Shown: in pieces, positions 7,576-15,878 of the stretch | How the letters are laid out: every line of letters starts with the position of its first letter | Position numbering within the stretch: position 1 is the stretch's first letter | Assembly (NCBI GenBank): GCA_016296785.1 | Contig: JAEDHX010000014.1 | Span: 1-33,900, forward strand | Reading direction: 5' to 3' | DNA from: Coprococcus sp. | Lineage (GTDB): Bacteria > Bacillota > Clostridia > Lachnospirales > Lachnospiraceae | Length of the DNA stretch: 33,900 bases | Translations under genes and position numbers: made by a program | Notes under the pieces: model-generated | The model's input: only the letters and a program-made list of their open reading frames with translations | Database searches by the model: none | Told to the model about the DNA's origin: nothing

Positions 7576-7637
7576 CTAAATTTTTTGTTCCGCTTTTGCG
7601 GAGTAAAGACAAATAAAGTACAAAGGAAGTATTAATA

Positions 7638-9053
7638 ATGGAAGAGAAAACAACAAAAAAAGGTGGATGGCGCACAAATAAATGGGTACGCGCCGCGATC
7701 CCTGCTTTGCTGCTTCATTGTAGCATTGGTACCGTGTATTGATGGTCTATTTTCAGTCAGGAGATTGCTGATCATATTGGCTTTTCTAAGGGTGCAACTG
7801 TATGGGCATTCAGCTTTGCAATATTCTTTTTAGGTATGTCAGCGGCATTTTTAGGAAATGTAGTTGAGAAAGATATTCATAAATCTTCACTTATTGCTGC
7901 TATTTGCTTTGCATCAGGTATGGCAGGAACCGGATTCTTTATTTATTATGGTGGATTACATAAGGGAAGTAACCTTGCACTTATCGGTATCTATTTGTGT
8001 TACGGTTTTATTATGGGTATTGGTCTTGGAACAGGATATTTATCACCTGTAAAGACACTTATGCTTTGGTTTGAAGACAGAAAAGGTCTTGCAACAGGTC
8101 TTGCTGTAGAAGGCTTTGGTGCTGCAAAGGCTATTGCAAGCCCAATAATGCAAAAGCTCCTTGATAGTCTTGGAGATGGCGGTATTTACAAGATGTTCTT
8201 CATTCTTGCAGCAGTATATTTTGTTATGATGTTCGTTGGCCATTTACTTCTTAAGAAGCCGGAGGGCTGGCATGAGCCTCAGACAAAAGAGAAGAGTAAC
8301 AGTAGCTTCGCTGTTATCAAGTCAAAACCAATTACAAATTATATTGGTATATGGCTTATGTTTTATATAAATATTACTTGTGGTCTTGCACTTATTTCTC
8401 AGGAGAAGATGATTGTTAAGTGTATTGGTCTTGCTAGTGCAGTAGGTATTATTTCTACAGTATCTGCAGTATTTAATGCTGGCGGCCGTCTTGGATTCTC
8501 AGCCTGGGCTGATACAATGAAAGATAGAAATACTATTTATAAGCTTATTTTCATTCTTTCAATTGTACTTACAGGTATTGTAATCCTAACTGGCGGAATT
8601 AAGAATGGAGAAGGAAATACACTTCTTATTGTACTTGTTCTTGCACTTATATTTGTTGTAAATGCAGGCTATGGCGGTGGTTTCTCAAATGTTCCAACAC
8701 TTCTTTCAGACCATTATGGTATGGGTAATATCAGTGCAATTCATGGTATTACACTTTCAGCTTGGGCATTTGCAGGTCTTTCCGGTAATCAGATGGCTAA
8801 CTGGATTGTAAATAAATGTGGTACACCGGTTGATATAGCACATACTCTTTCTGATGGAACAGTAGAGACAATTACAGTTAATCCAACAGGTTATCAGTAT
8901 GTTTTATATGCGACAATTGCACTTTACATAGTAGCATTTATTATTTGTATGGTATTGGTAAGACCTACAGATAAGGCAATAGCAGCAAAACAGGCTAAGA
9001 AGAAAGCTGCAAAATTTTTGAATATTATGAAAATAGTTGTTTACATATTTTAA
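7638..9053 (+). pseudogene. OFA-family MFS transporter interrupted by an in-frame TGA (codon 35)
   Basis: The full frame is 471 codons from ATG 7638, preceded by AAGGAAG. It encodes a 12-helix major facilitator protein of the oxalate/formate antiporter (OFA) type: a charged N terminus (KKGGWRTNKWVR), a first helix AAIPALLLHCSIGTVY, then TGA at 7740-7742, then WSIFSQEIADHIGFSKG and an undamaged remainder including GIGLGTGYLSPVKT and GAAKAIASP. Only this one codon breaks it. I recall relatives with Cys at this place (Y-C-W-S), one base from TGA, but could not check. The next in-frame ATG (7836) has no good ribosome binding site and would lose the first helix and part of the second. Most likely a recent nonsense mutation or sequencing error; recoding is less likely. 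The substrate is unknown; formate, oxalate or another carboxylate is the family guess. Confidence 0.75.
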
Positions 9054-9061
9054 TTAATATG

Positions 9062-9157
9062 ATAACATACGAAACGTCAGCTAATGCTTAGTTTAAGGAT
9101 ACTCCAACCTTATACTCGGTATCAGCCATGTATAAATTATTATAGGAGGTTTGTTAT
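9062..9157 (+). promoter_or_regulatory. Structured rpsO leader, probable S15 autoregulatory element
   Basis: The region before rpsO folds into several short stems: CTAA-TGC-TTAG (9081-9091), GATAC (9098-9102) with GTATC (9119-9123), and ATAAC (9062-9066) with GTTAT (9153-9157), which would enclose the ribosome binding site. S15 represses its own translation through leader RNAs in several bacterial groups. The exact class cannot be set by eye. Confidence 0.45.
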
Positions 9158-9158
9158 T

Positions 9159-9425
9159 ATGATAACAAAGGAACAGAAGCAGGAAATAATCGCTAAGTAT
9201 GGTAAGGATGCTAATGACACTGGTTCACCAGAGGTTCAGGTTGCACTTCTTACAGCAAGAATCAATGATTTAAATGGTCACTTCAAGGCTAATCCAAAGG
9301 ACTTCCACTCAAATCGTGGTCTTCTTAAGATGGTAGGTCAGAGAAGAAACTTGCTTGCATACCTTAAGAGTAAGGATATTGAGCGTTATAGAAAACTTAT
9401 CGAAAGCTTAGGCCTTAGAAAGTAA
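9159..9425 (+). CDS. rpsO: 30S ribosomal protein S15
   Basis: Binds 16S rRNA early in small-subunit assembly. It has 88 residues, the standard length. The whole family pattern is visible: MITKEQKQEIIAKYG, DTGSPEVQVALLTARI, the LNGHFKANPKDFHSNRGLL segment and VGQRRNLLAYLK. The ATG at 9159 is chosen over an upstream in-frame start because a strong AGGAGG lies 10 bp before it and the protein then has the normal length. It is followed by a terminator and then pnp, the common rpsO-pnp order. Confidence 0.98.
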   Translation: MITKEQKQEIIAKYGKDANDTGSPEVQVALLTARINDLNGHFKANPKDFHSNRGLLKMVGQRRNLLAYLKSKDIERYRKLIESLGLRK

Positions 9426-9446
9426 TTTCATTTGCTTTATTAGAAT

Positions 9447-9492
9447 ATATCTCCGGTTAACAGATTTATTTGGTTAATCGGGGGTATTTTTA
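9447..9492 (+). terminator. Rho-independent terminator after rpsO
   Basis: A 15-bp stem, with three G-U pairs, forms between 9447-9461 and 9473-9487. The loop is 11 nt and a TATTTTTAT tract follows. Read-through into pnp is likely partial. Confidence 0.8.
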
Positions 9493-9548
9493 TGTTATTT
9501 GACTTATATTTATTGTATTTTAAATACTAATATGATAGAATTATTAAG

Positions 9549-9637
9549 ATTGTGGAAAGACATATCGAGACTTCTGCAAAGTATATCAATTAATATTTTT
9601 TGGTATATTTTGCAGTTGTTTCGACGTCTTCCACAAT
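9549..9637 (+). ncRNA. Long imperfect hairpin in the pnp leader
   Basis: ATTGTGGAAAGAC... (from 9549) and ...GTCTTCCACAAT (to 9637) pair at the base, and the pairing continues through CGAGAC/GTTTCG and CTGCAAAGTATATCA/TGGTATATTTTGCAG to a short AT-rich loop near 9590-9600. The stem is about 37 bp with a few bulges. It ends about 28 nt before the pnp start. In Escherichia coli a long pnp leader stem is cut by RNase III and trimmed by PNPase for autoregulation; an analogous role here is inference. Confidence 0.75.
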
Positions 9638-9665
9638 AAATAAAATATTTATAGGAGATAGAGAG

Positions 9666-11762
9666 ATGAGTAAAGAATTTAAGAGATACTCAATGGAGAT
9701 TGCCGGCAGAACACTTTCTGTTGATATTGGAAGAGTAGCTGCACAGGCAAATGGTGCTGCATTTATGCACTATGGTGACACAACAGTTTTGTCAACAATT
9801 ACAGCTTCAGAGAAGCCAAGAGACGGTATTGATTTCTTCCCACTTAGTGTTGAATATGAAGAGAAGTTTTATGCTGTTGGTAAGATTCCTGGAGGATTTA
9901 ATAAGAGAGAAGGAAAGGCATCAGAGAATGCAGTTCTTACTTCACGTGTTATTGACAGACCTATGCGTCCATTATTCCCAAAGGATTATAGAAATGATGT
10001 TACATTAAATAACCTTGTAACTTCTGTTGATCCTGAGTGCAGACCTGAGCTTGTAGCTATGCTTGGTTCAGCTATTGCAACTGCTATATCTGATGTACCA
10101 TTTTGTGGACCATGTGCAATGACACAGGTTGGTATGATTGATGGTGAGTTTATTATTAATCCCTCACAGAAGCAGTGGGCTGAGGGTGATTTGAAGCTTA
10201 CAGTTGCATCAACAAGCACTAAGGTTATTATGATTGAGGCCGGTGCTAATGAGATACCAGAGGCTAAGATGATTGAGGCTATATATATGGCTCATGATGT
10301 TAACCTTTCAATTATTGAGTTTATTAACAAGATGGTTGCTGAGGTTGGTAAGGCTAAGCACGAATATGTAAGTTGCGCAATACCTGATGAGTTATTTGCG
10401 GCAATGAAAGAAATCGTTCCACCGGAAGATATGGAGGTTGCTGTATTTACTGATGAGAAGCAGGTTAGAGAAGAGAATATCAGACAGGTAAGAGAAAAGT
10501 TTGAGGAAGCATTTGCAGATAATGAGGAGTGGCTTGCGCTTATTCCTGAAGCACTTTACCAGTACCAGAAGAAGACAGTTAGAAAGATGATTCTTAAGGA
10601 TCATAAGAGACCTGATGGACGTGCAATCAATCAGATAAGACCACTTGCTGCTGAAACAGATATTATTCCTAGAGTGCATGGTTCAGCTATGTTTACAAGA
10701 GGACAGACTCAGATTTGTAATATTACAACTCTTGCTCCACTTTCTGAGATACAGAAGGTTGATGGACTTGATGAGAATGTAGTATCTAAGAGATACATGC
10801 ATCATTATAATTTCCCATCATATTCAGTTGGTGAAACAAAGGTATCAAGAGGTCCGGGACGTCGTGAGATAGGACATGGTGCACTTGCTGAAAGAGCGCT
10901 CCTTCCAGTGCTTCCATCACCTGAAGAGTTCCCATATGCAATAAGAACTGTTTCAGAGACATTCGAATCTAATGGTTCAACATCAATGGCATCTACTTGT
11001 GCATCTTGCATGTCACTTATGGCTGCCGGTGTTCCAATAAAGAAAATGGTTGCAGGTATTTCATGTGGTCTTGTAACAGGTGATACTGATGATGACTATA
11101 TTGTCCTTACTGATATTCAGGGCCTTGAGGATTTCTTTGGTGATATGGATTTCAAGGTAACCGGTACTAAGGATGGTATTACAGCTATTCAGATGGATAT
11201 TAAGATCCATGGTCTTACAAGAGCTATTGTTGAAGAAGCTATTGCCAGAACAAGAGAAGCAAGATTCTTTATTATGGATACATGTATGGCTCCTGCTATT
11301 AGCGCTCCAAGAGCACAGCTTAGTGAGTTTGCACCTAAGATTGTTCAGATTAAGATTGATCCTGAGAAGATTGGTGAGGTTATTGGACAAAGAGGTAAGA
11401 CAATCAATACTATCATTGAAGAAACAGGTGTTAAGATTGATATTGATGATGAAGGCAGAGTATCTGTTTGTGGTGTTGACCAGGCTGGAATGGATAAGGC
11501 AATCAATATGATTAACATGATTGTTGAACCACTTGAGGTTGGCAAAGATTATGCAGGTAAGGTAGTAAAGGTAATTGATTGTGGAGCAATAGTATCACTT
11601 GCACCTAATAAGGATGGACTTATTCATATTTCTAAGCTTTCTGATAGAAGAGTTGAGAAGGTTGAAGAGGTAGTTAATGTAGGTGATGAGGTTACTGTAA
11701 AAGTAATCAAAATTGATGAAAGAGCAGGTAGAATAAGCTTAAGCTTAAAAGATGTAAAATAG
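9666..11762 (+). CDS. pnp: Polyribonucleotide nucleotidyltransferase (PNPase)
   Basis: A 3'-to-5' phosphorolytic exoribonuclease releasing nucleoside diphosphates; partner of RNase Y in RNA decay. It has 698 residues, the usual length. In order: first RNase PH-like domain (about 10-230, with FPLSVEYEEKFYAVGKIPGGF), a helical linker, the second catalytic RNase PH domain (about 315-540, with RPDGRAINQIRPL and RGQTQICNITTLAP), a KH domain with IGEVIGQRGKTINTI (about 560-620) and a C-terminal S1 domain (about 625-695, ending ISLSLKDVK). The ATG at 9666 is chosen because AGGAG at 9653-9657 precedes it; the longer upstream frame runs through the leader hairpin. A GH94 gene follows 23 bp later. Confidence 0.98.
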   Translation: MSKEFKRYSMEIAGRTLSVDIGRVAAQANGAAFMHYGDTTVLSTITASEKPRDGIDFFPLSVEYEEKFYAVGKIPGGFNKREGKASENAVLTSRVIDRPMRPLFPKDYRNDVTLNNLVTSVDPECRPELVAMLGSAIATAISDVPFCGPCAMTQVGMIDGEFIINPSQKQWAEGDLKLTVASTSTKVIMIEAGANEIPEAKMIEAIYMAHDVNLSIIEFINKMVAEVGKAKHEYVSCAIPDELFAAMKEIVPPEDMEVAVFTDEKQVREENIRQVREKFEEAFADNEEWLALIPEALYQYQKKTVRKMILKDHKRPDGRAINQIRPLAAETDIIPRVHGSAMFTRGQTQICNITTLAPLSEIQKVDGLDENVVSKRYMHHYNFPSYSVGETKVSRGPGRREIGHGALAERALLPVLPSPEEFPYAIRTVSETFESNGSTSMASTCASCMSLMAAGVPIKKMVAGISCGLVTGDTDDDYIVLTDIQGLEDFFGDMDFKVTGTKDGITAIQMDIKIHGLTRAIVEEAIARTREARFFIMDTCMAPAISAPRAQLSEFAPKIVQIKIDPEKIGEVIGQRGKTINTIIEETGVKIDIDDEGRVSVCGVDQAGMDKAINMINMIVEPLEVGKDYAGKVVKVIDCGAIVSLAPNKDGLIHISKLSDRRVEKVEEVVNVGDEVTVKVIKIDERAGRISLSLKDVK

Positions 11763-11785
11763 AATTAATGTAAAGGGGACGACAT

Positions 11786-14185
11786 ATGAGATTTGGTTAT
11801 TTTGATGAGGTAAACAAAGAATATATAATTGACAGACCAGATACACCGGCTCCTTGGGCTAATTATCTTGGTTCGCCTGAATATGGTGCAATTATCTCAA
11901 ATAATGCCGGTGGATATAGCTTTGAGAAGTCTGGCGCAAATGGAAGAATTATCAGATACATTTTTAATAATTTTGACCAGCCTGGAAGATATATTTATCT
12001 CAGAGATGATGATACAACAGATTTCTGGTCTGCATCTTGGCAGCCTGTTGGTAAAGATTTATCAGAGTATAAGAGCGAGTGCCATCATGGAACAGCATAT
12101 ACTAATATGGTAGCTGAATATTCTGATATCAAATCAGAGGTTCTGTATTATGTACCTCTTAATAAAACACATGAGGTATGGAAGGTAAAGCTTACAAATA
12201 ATTCTGACAAGGAGCGTCATTTAACAGCTACAGGATATTGTGAATTTACAAATGATTGTAATTATGAACAGGATCAGGTTAATCTTCAGTATACATTATT
12301 TATAACAAAGACATATTTTATGGATAATAAGATAGTTCAGGTTATAAATGAGAATATTAAGGGTGACTCTGTTGATGGTAATGAAGCAAAGGATAGATTC
12401 TTTGCTCTTGCCGGTGCTCCTATTGATTCATATTGTGGTGACAGGGAAGAGTTCCTTGGAAGATATCATAATTATTCTAATCCTGTTGGTGTTGTTAGTG
12501 GAAACTGCGGAAACAAGCTGAATTTTAATGCAAACAGCTGCGGTGCATTAGCAACAAAGATTACACTTCTTCCTGGAGAATCAAAGGAATTTGCTTTTAT
12601 CCTTGGTATGAAGAATCCAAAGGACGCTGATAAGATTATTTCAGGTTATGCTGATCCTGCAAAAACAAGTGAAGCGGAGCTTAGTGAGCTTAAGGATTAT
12701 TGGCATTCGAAGCTTAATAATTTCCAGGTAAAGACTCCTAGTGATTCGTTTAATAGTATGATAAACACATGGAATTCTTATCAGTGCTTTATGACCTTTA
12801 TCTGGTCAAGAGCAGCTTCATTCGCATATTGTGGTCTTAGAAACGGTTACGGTTATAGAGATACTGTTCAGGATATCCAGGGTATTATACATCTTGCACC
12901 AGAGATGGCACTTGAGAAGATTAAGTTTATGTTGTCTGCACAGGTAGATAATGGTGGTGGACTTCCACTTGTAAAATATACACATAATCCTGGCCATGAG
13001 GATACACCTGATGATCCGTCATATGTTAAAGAAACGGGCCATCCTGCATATCGTGCAGATGATGCATTATGGTTGTTCCCAACAATATATAAATATATTG
13101 CTGAAACAGGCGACATATCATTTATTGATGAAGTTATTCCTTTTGCAAATAAAGATGAAGGAACAGTTTATGAGCACTTAAAAAGAGCTATTAAATTCTC
13201 GATGGAGAGACTTGGAGATAATGGAATGCCGGCAGGTCTTCATGCAGACTGGAATGACTGCTTAAGACTTGGTAAACGAGGAGAGTCTACATTTGTAGCT
13301 ATGCAGCTTTATTATGCTATGACTGTTATCAAGAATTTTGCAGAAATTAAGGATGATACAGAATATATTGATTATATCAATGAGATTCAGTATAAATTAG
13401 GATGCACAATTCAGGAAAAATGCTGGGAAGATGACAGGTTTATTCGTGGATACAAAGAAGGCGGTATGGTAATTGGTTCAAAGAATGATAAGGAAGCAAG
13501 TATGTGGCTTAATCCACAGTCATGGGCCGTTATAAGCGGTCTTGCTTCAAGAGAGCAGGCTGAGCTTGCACTTGAGTCAGTTCATAGAGAGCTTAATACT
13601 GAGTATGGTGTAAGGCTTATGTTCCCACCATATAAGGATCATGCTTTTGATGGTGCGTTAATGCTTTTGTTCAATCCGGGAACCAAGGAAAATGCAGGTA
13701 TATTCTCACAGCCTCAGGGATGGATTATTCTTGCTGAAGCACTTATGGGTCATGGCAACAGAGCGTTTGAATACTTTAATGAGTCTTCGCCTGCTTCTAT
13801 GAATGATAAGGCTGAGATTAGAAAGCTTGAGCCATATTGTCATGGTCAGTTCACTGAGTCTGTTGGCAGTCCTTTCGAGGGACGTTCACATGTTCATTGG
13901 CTTACAGGTACTGCATCAACATGTATGGTAGGATGTGTTGAAGGTATTATGGGTATGAGACCTGACTTTAGAGGAATTAAGATTGCTCCGGCTATACCAT
14001 CTGAATGGAAGGAATTTGAAATTTCAAAGATGTTTAGAGGCAAGAAGCTTAATATTAAGGTTCTTAATCCTAACGGACATGAGAGTGGTTATGAAGAGCT
14101 TGTATTAAATGGTGAAGTTATGGAGAGTAACTACATACCTGCTGATAAGCTTGCAGAAGTAAATGAAATAGTTCTTACCATGTAA
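11786..14185 (+). CDS. GH94 disaccharide phosphorylase (cellobiose phosphorylase-like)
   Basis: Phosphorolyses a beta-glucoside disaccharide to glucose 1-phosphate plus the remaining sugar in the cytosol. It has 799 residues, the length of cellobiose/chitobiose phosphorylases and shorter than cellodextrin phosphorylases. Visible: N-terminal MRFGYFDEVNKEYIIDRPDT and NYLGSPEYG, then NNAGGYSF; an N-terminal beta-sandwich to about residue 270; the (alpha/alpha)6 barrel with GYGYRDTVQD (about 352-361), HADWNDC with the general-acid Asp491, a NPGTKENAGIFSQPQGW phosphate/substrate loop, and WLTGTAS near the end. No signal peptide. The N-terminal loop SPEYGAIISNNAGGYSF differs from the classical cellobiose enzymes, so cellobionate or another acceptor is possible. 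It is preceded by AAAGGGGACG, shares no visible promoter of its own, and may be read with pnp. Confidence 0.88.
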   Translation: MRFGYFDEVNKEYIIDRPDTPAPWANYLGSPEYGAIISNNAGGYSFEKSGANGRIIRYIFNNFDQPGRYIYLRDDDTTDFWSASWQPVGKDLSEYKSECHHGTAYTNMVAEYSDIKSEVLYYVPLNKTHEVWKVKLTNNSDKERHLTATGYCEFTNDCNYEQDQVNLQYTLFITKTYFMDNKIVQVINENIKGDSVDGNEAKDRFFALAGAPIDSYCGDREEFLGRYHNYSNPVGVVSGNCGNKLNFNANSCGALATKITLLPGESKEFAFILGMKNPKDADKIISGYADPAKTSEAELSELKDYWHSKLNNFQVKTPSDSFNSMINTWNSYQCFMTFIWSRAASFAYCGLRNGYGYRDTVQDIQGIIHLAPEMALEKIKFMLSAQVDNGGGLPLVKYTHNPGHEDTPDDPSYVKETGHPAYRADDALWLFPTIYKYIAETGDISFIDEVIPFANKDEGTVYEHLKRAIKFSMERLGDNGMPAGLHADWNDCLRLGKRGESTFVAMQLYYAMTVIKNFAEIKDDTEYIDYINEIQYKLGCTIQEKCWEDDRFIRGYKEGGMVIGSKNDKEASMWLNPQSWAVISGLASREQAELALESVHRELNTEYGVRLMFPPYKDHAFDGALMLLFNPGTKENAGIFSQPQGWIILAEALMGHGNRAFEYFNESSPASMNDKAEIRKLEPYCHGQFTESVGSPFEGRSHVHWLTGTASTCMVGCVEGIMGMRPDFRGIKIAPAIPSEWKEFEISKMFRGKKLNIKVLNPNGHESGYEELVLNGEVMESNYIPADKLAEVNEIVLTM

Positions 14186-14226
14186 TTAGCTTAATATGTA
14201 TAAATAATTGCATATAAACAAATAAT

Positions 14227-14265
14227 AATTAAGAAGGACATTTATTGCTCCTTCTTAATTTTTTT
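14227..14265 (+). terminator. Rho-independent terminator after the GH94 gene
   Basis: A perfect 12-bp stem (AATTAAGAAGGA, 14227-14238; complement 14249-14260) with a 10-nt loop and an adjoining run of T to 14265. Confidence 0.9.
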
Positions 14266-14277
14266 GTTGGAGGAATT

Positions 14278-14967
14278 ATGGATAAAGAATTAAAAAGACA
14301 GGAGCTTATTAATGAAAATGGCCAGTTAATCATATCTGGGAACAAAAACAAGTATAATATACTACTTGTGAGTATTATAGGTGAGGTGGAGGGGCATGAG
14401 AGCCTTCCTGAAAAAACTAAAGCAACAAAATATGAGCATGTCCTTCCTGAACTTGCAATAGCTGAAGATGATGAAAACATAAAAGGTGTACTCGTGCTTC
14501 TAAATACTGTGGGAGGAGATGTTGAGGCAGGTCTTGCTATTGCCGAAATGCTTTCTTCTTTAAGTAAGCCTGTTGTTACTCTTGTGCTTGGTGGCAGTCA
14601 TTCAATAGGAGTTCCCCTTGCTGTATCAGGAGATATTTCTTATATCGTACCTACTGCAACAATGGTTGTTCATCCAATCAGAATGAATGGGGTTGTATTA
14701 GGAGTAAAGCAGAATTATGAATATATTGAAAGGATGCAGGATAGAATTATTAATTTTACTTCAACACATTCAAATATAAGTGAAGATAAGCTTAGAAGCA
14801 TTATGTTCAATACCAGTGAGCTGTCAAAGGATATTGGTTCTGTACTTGTTGGAAGTCAGGCTGTAAATGTTGGAATAATTGATAAGGTTGGAGGTATAGA
14901 TATGGCTCTTTCTGGTTTATATGACTTGATAAATTCTAAAAATGATAGTAAAATGCATACAGTGTAA
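14278..14967 (+). CDS. tepA: ClpP-like serine protease, TepA family
   Basis: A ClpP-fold peptidase like Bacillus TepA (translocation-enhancing protein), which degrades signal peptides or spore proteins. It has 229 residues. The ClpP/crotonase core is visible: VLLNTVGGDVEAGLAIAEML (about 75-100), the nucleophile region LVLGGSHSIGVPLAVSGD with Ser109 in the place of the ClpP catalytic Ser, and MVVHPIRMNG with His132. The ATG at 14278 follows GGAGG by 5 bp; a longer frame begins inside the preceding terminator and is rejected. It stands upstream of uppP and ftsK, as tepA stands next to spoIIIE in Bacillus, which supports the call. It is cytosolic, with no signal peptide. Confidence 0.85.
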   Translation: MDKELKRQELINENGQLIISGNKNKYNILLVSIIGEVEGHESLPEKTKATKYEHVLPELAIAEDDENIKGVLVLLNTVGGDVEAGLAIAEMLSSLSKPVVTLVLGGSHSIGVPLAVSGDISYIVPTATMVVHPIRMNGVVLGVKQNYEYIERMQDRIINFTSTHSNISEDKLRSIMFNTSELSKDIGSVLVGSQAVNVGIIDKVGGIDMALSGLYDLINSKNDSKMHTV

Positions 14968-14993
14968 ATAATGTAATATAAGGAGAGTATGTC

Positions 14994-15869
14994 ATGACTT
15001 TATTAGAAGCAATATTTATGGGAATTATACAGGGTGCAACAGAGTTTTTGCCTGTAAGTAGTTCAGGACATCTTGCTATATTTAAAAATATATTTAATGT
15101 TAATACTGATACTGGAATACTATTTGATATTTTGCTTCATTTTGGAACACTTATGGCCATTTTTATTGTATATTGGAAAGATATTAAAGAATTAATAGTT
15201 GAAGGATTTTCAATAATTGGTCTTGCATTTTCTAATTGTGGTTGCTTTATATGTAATTTATTTAGAAAGAATAAGAAAGAATATAAGAAGATAATTACTA
15301 AGCCTTATAGAAGATTTGTAATACTTGTTATTATTTCAACAATTATTACTATGATAATAGCTTTGCCATGTGAGAAGTTTATTGGTAATGCCGGAAATAC
15401 TCTTCTTGTTCCCGGAATATGCTTATGTATTACTTCATTTATTTTATTTATTGCAGATCATCTAAAAAGTGGAGATAAAGATGCCTCCACTGCTACATAT
15501 AAGAACTCGTTCTTTGTAGGCCTTGCACAGGCAGTAGCTACACTTCCCGGTGTATCACGTTCCGGAAGTACTATTACAGCTGGTCTGGCTTGTGGTTTTA
15601 CAAGAGAGTTTGCAGTAAAATACTCGTTTATTATGTCCATTCCTGCAATACTTGGTGCTGTTATTTTGGAGATACCTGATATAGCAGGTGCTGCATTTAC
15701 TAAAATGGAAGTTATTAATTATGCAGTGGGAATGGTAGTTGCTGCTGTAGTTGGATATTTGTGTATTAAAGCCATGCTGGTTTTTGTAAAGAAAAATAAA
15801 TTTAAGTATTTTTCTATTTACTGTCTGTTGGCAGGTATTGTTTCAGTAGTTTGTTATTTTGTACTTTAG
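14994..15869 (+). CDS. uppP: Undecaprenyl-diphosphatase (BacA/UppP family)
   Basis: Dephosphorylates undecaprenyl diphosphate to recycle the lipid carrier of peptidoglycan synthesis; family members give bacitracin tolerance. It has 291 residues and about eight membrane segments. Both family motifs are present: GIIQGATEFLPVSSSGHL at the N terminus (Glu19 and the serine cluster) and LPGVSRSGSTITAGLACG (about 183-200). The central cytosolic loop (FRKNKKEYKKIITKPYRR) is longer and more basic than in the shortest members. The ATG at 14994 has AAGGAG 8 bp upstream. It ends 9 bp before ftsK, so tepA-uppP-ftsK is probably one transcript. Confidence 0.96.
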   Translation: MTLLEAIFMGIIQGATEFLPVSSSGHLAIFKNIFNVNTDTGILFDILLHFGTLMAIFIVYWKDIKELIVEGFSIIGLAFSNCGCFICNLFRKNKKEYKKIITKPYRRFVILVIISTIITMIIALPCEKFIGNAGNTLLVPGICLCITSFILFIADHLKSGDKDASTATYKNSFFVGLAQAVATLPGVSRSGSTITAGLACGFTREFAVKYSFIMSIPAILGAVILEIPDIAGAAFTKMEVINYAVGMVVAAVVGYLCIKAMLVFVKKNKFKYFSIYCLLAGIVSVVCYFVL

Positions 15870-15878
15870 GAGAAAATA

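Noticed and set aside
7472..7675. Minus-strand ORF of 67 codons
   Set aside because: It covers the MFS promoter and repeat array, has low-complexity composition and no ribosome binding site.
7740..7771. Bacterial SECIS element after the TGA of the transporter
   Set aside because: Only a 4-bp stem with an 11-nt loop can be drawn, without a convincing apical motif; kept only as a minor option.
9084..9158. Upstream in-frame extension of rpsO
   Set aside because: AGGAGG and ATG 9159 give the exact 88-residue S15; the extension is the structured leader.
9600..9665. Upstream extension of pnp
   Set aside because: It is the right arm of the leader hairpin; AGGAG and ATG 9666 give a normal PNPase N terminus.
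14245..14277. Upstream extension of tepA
   Set aside because: The start would be inside the terminator of the preceding gene; GGAGG precedes ATG 14278.
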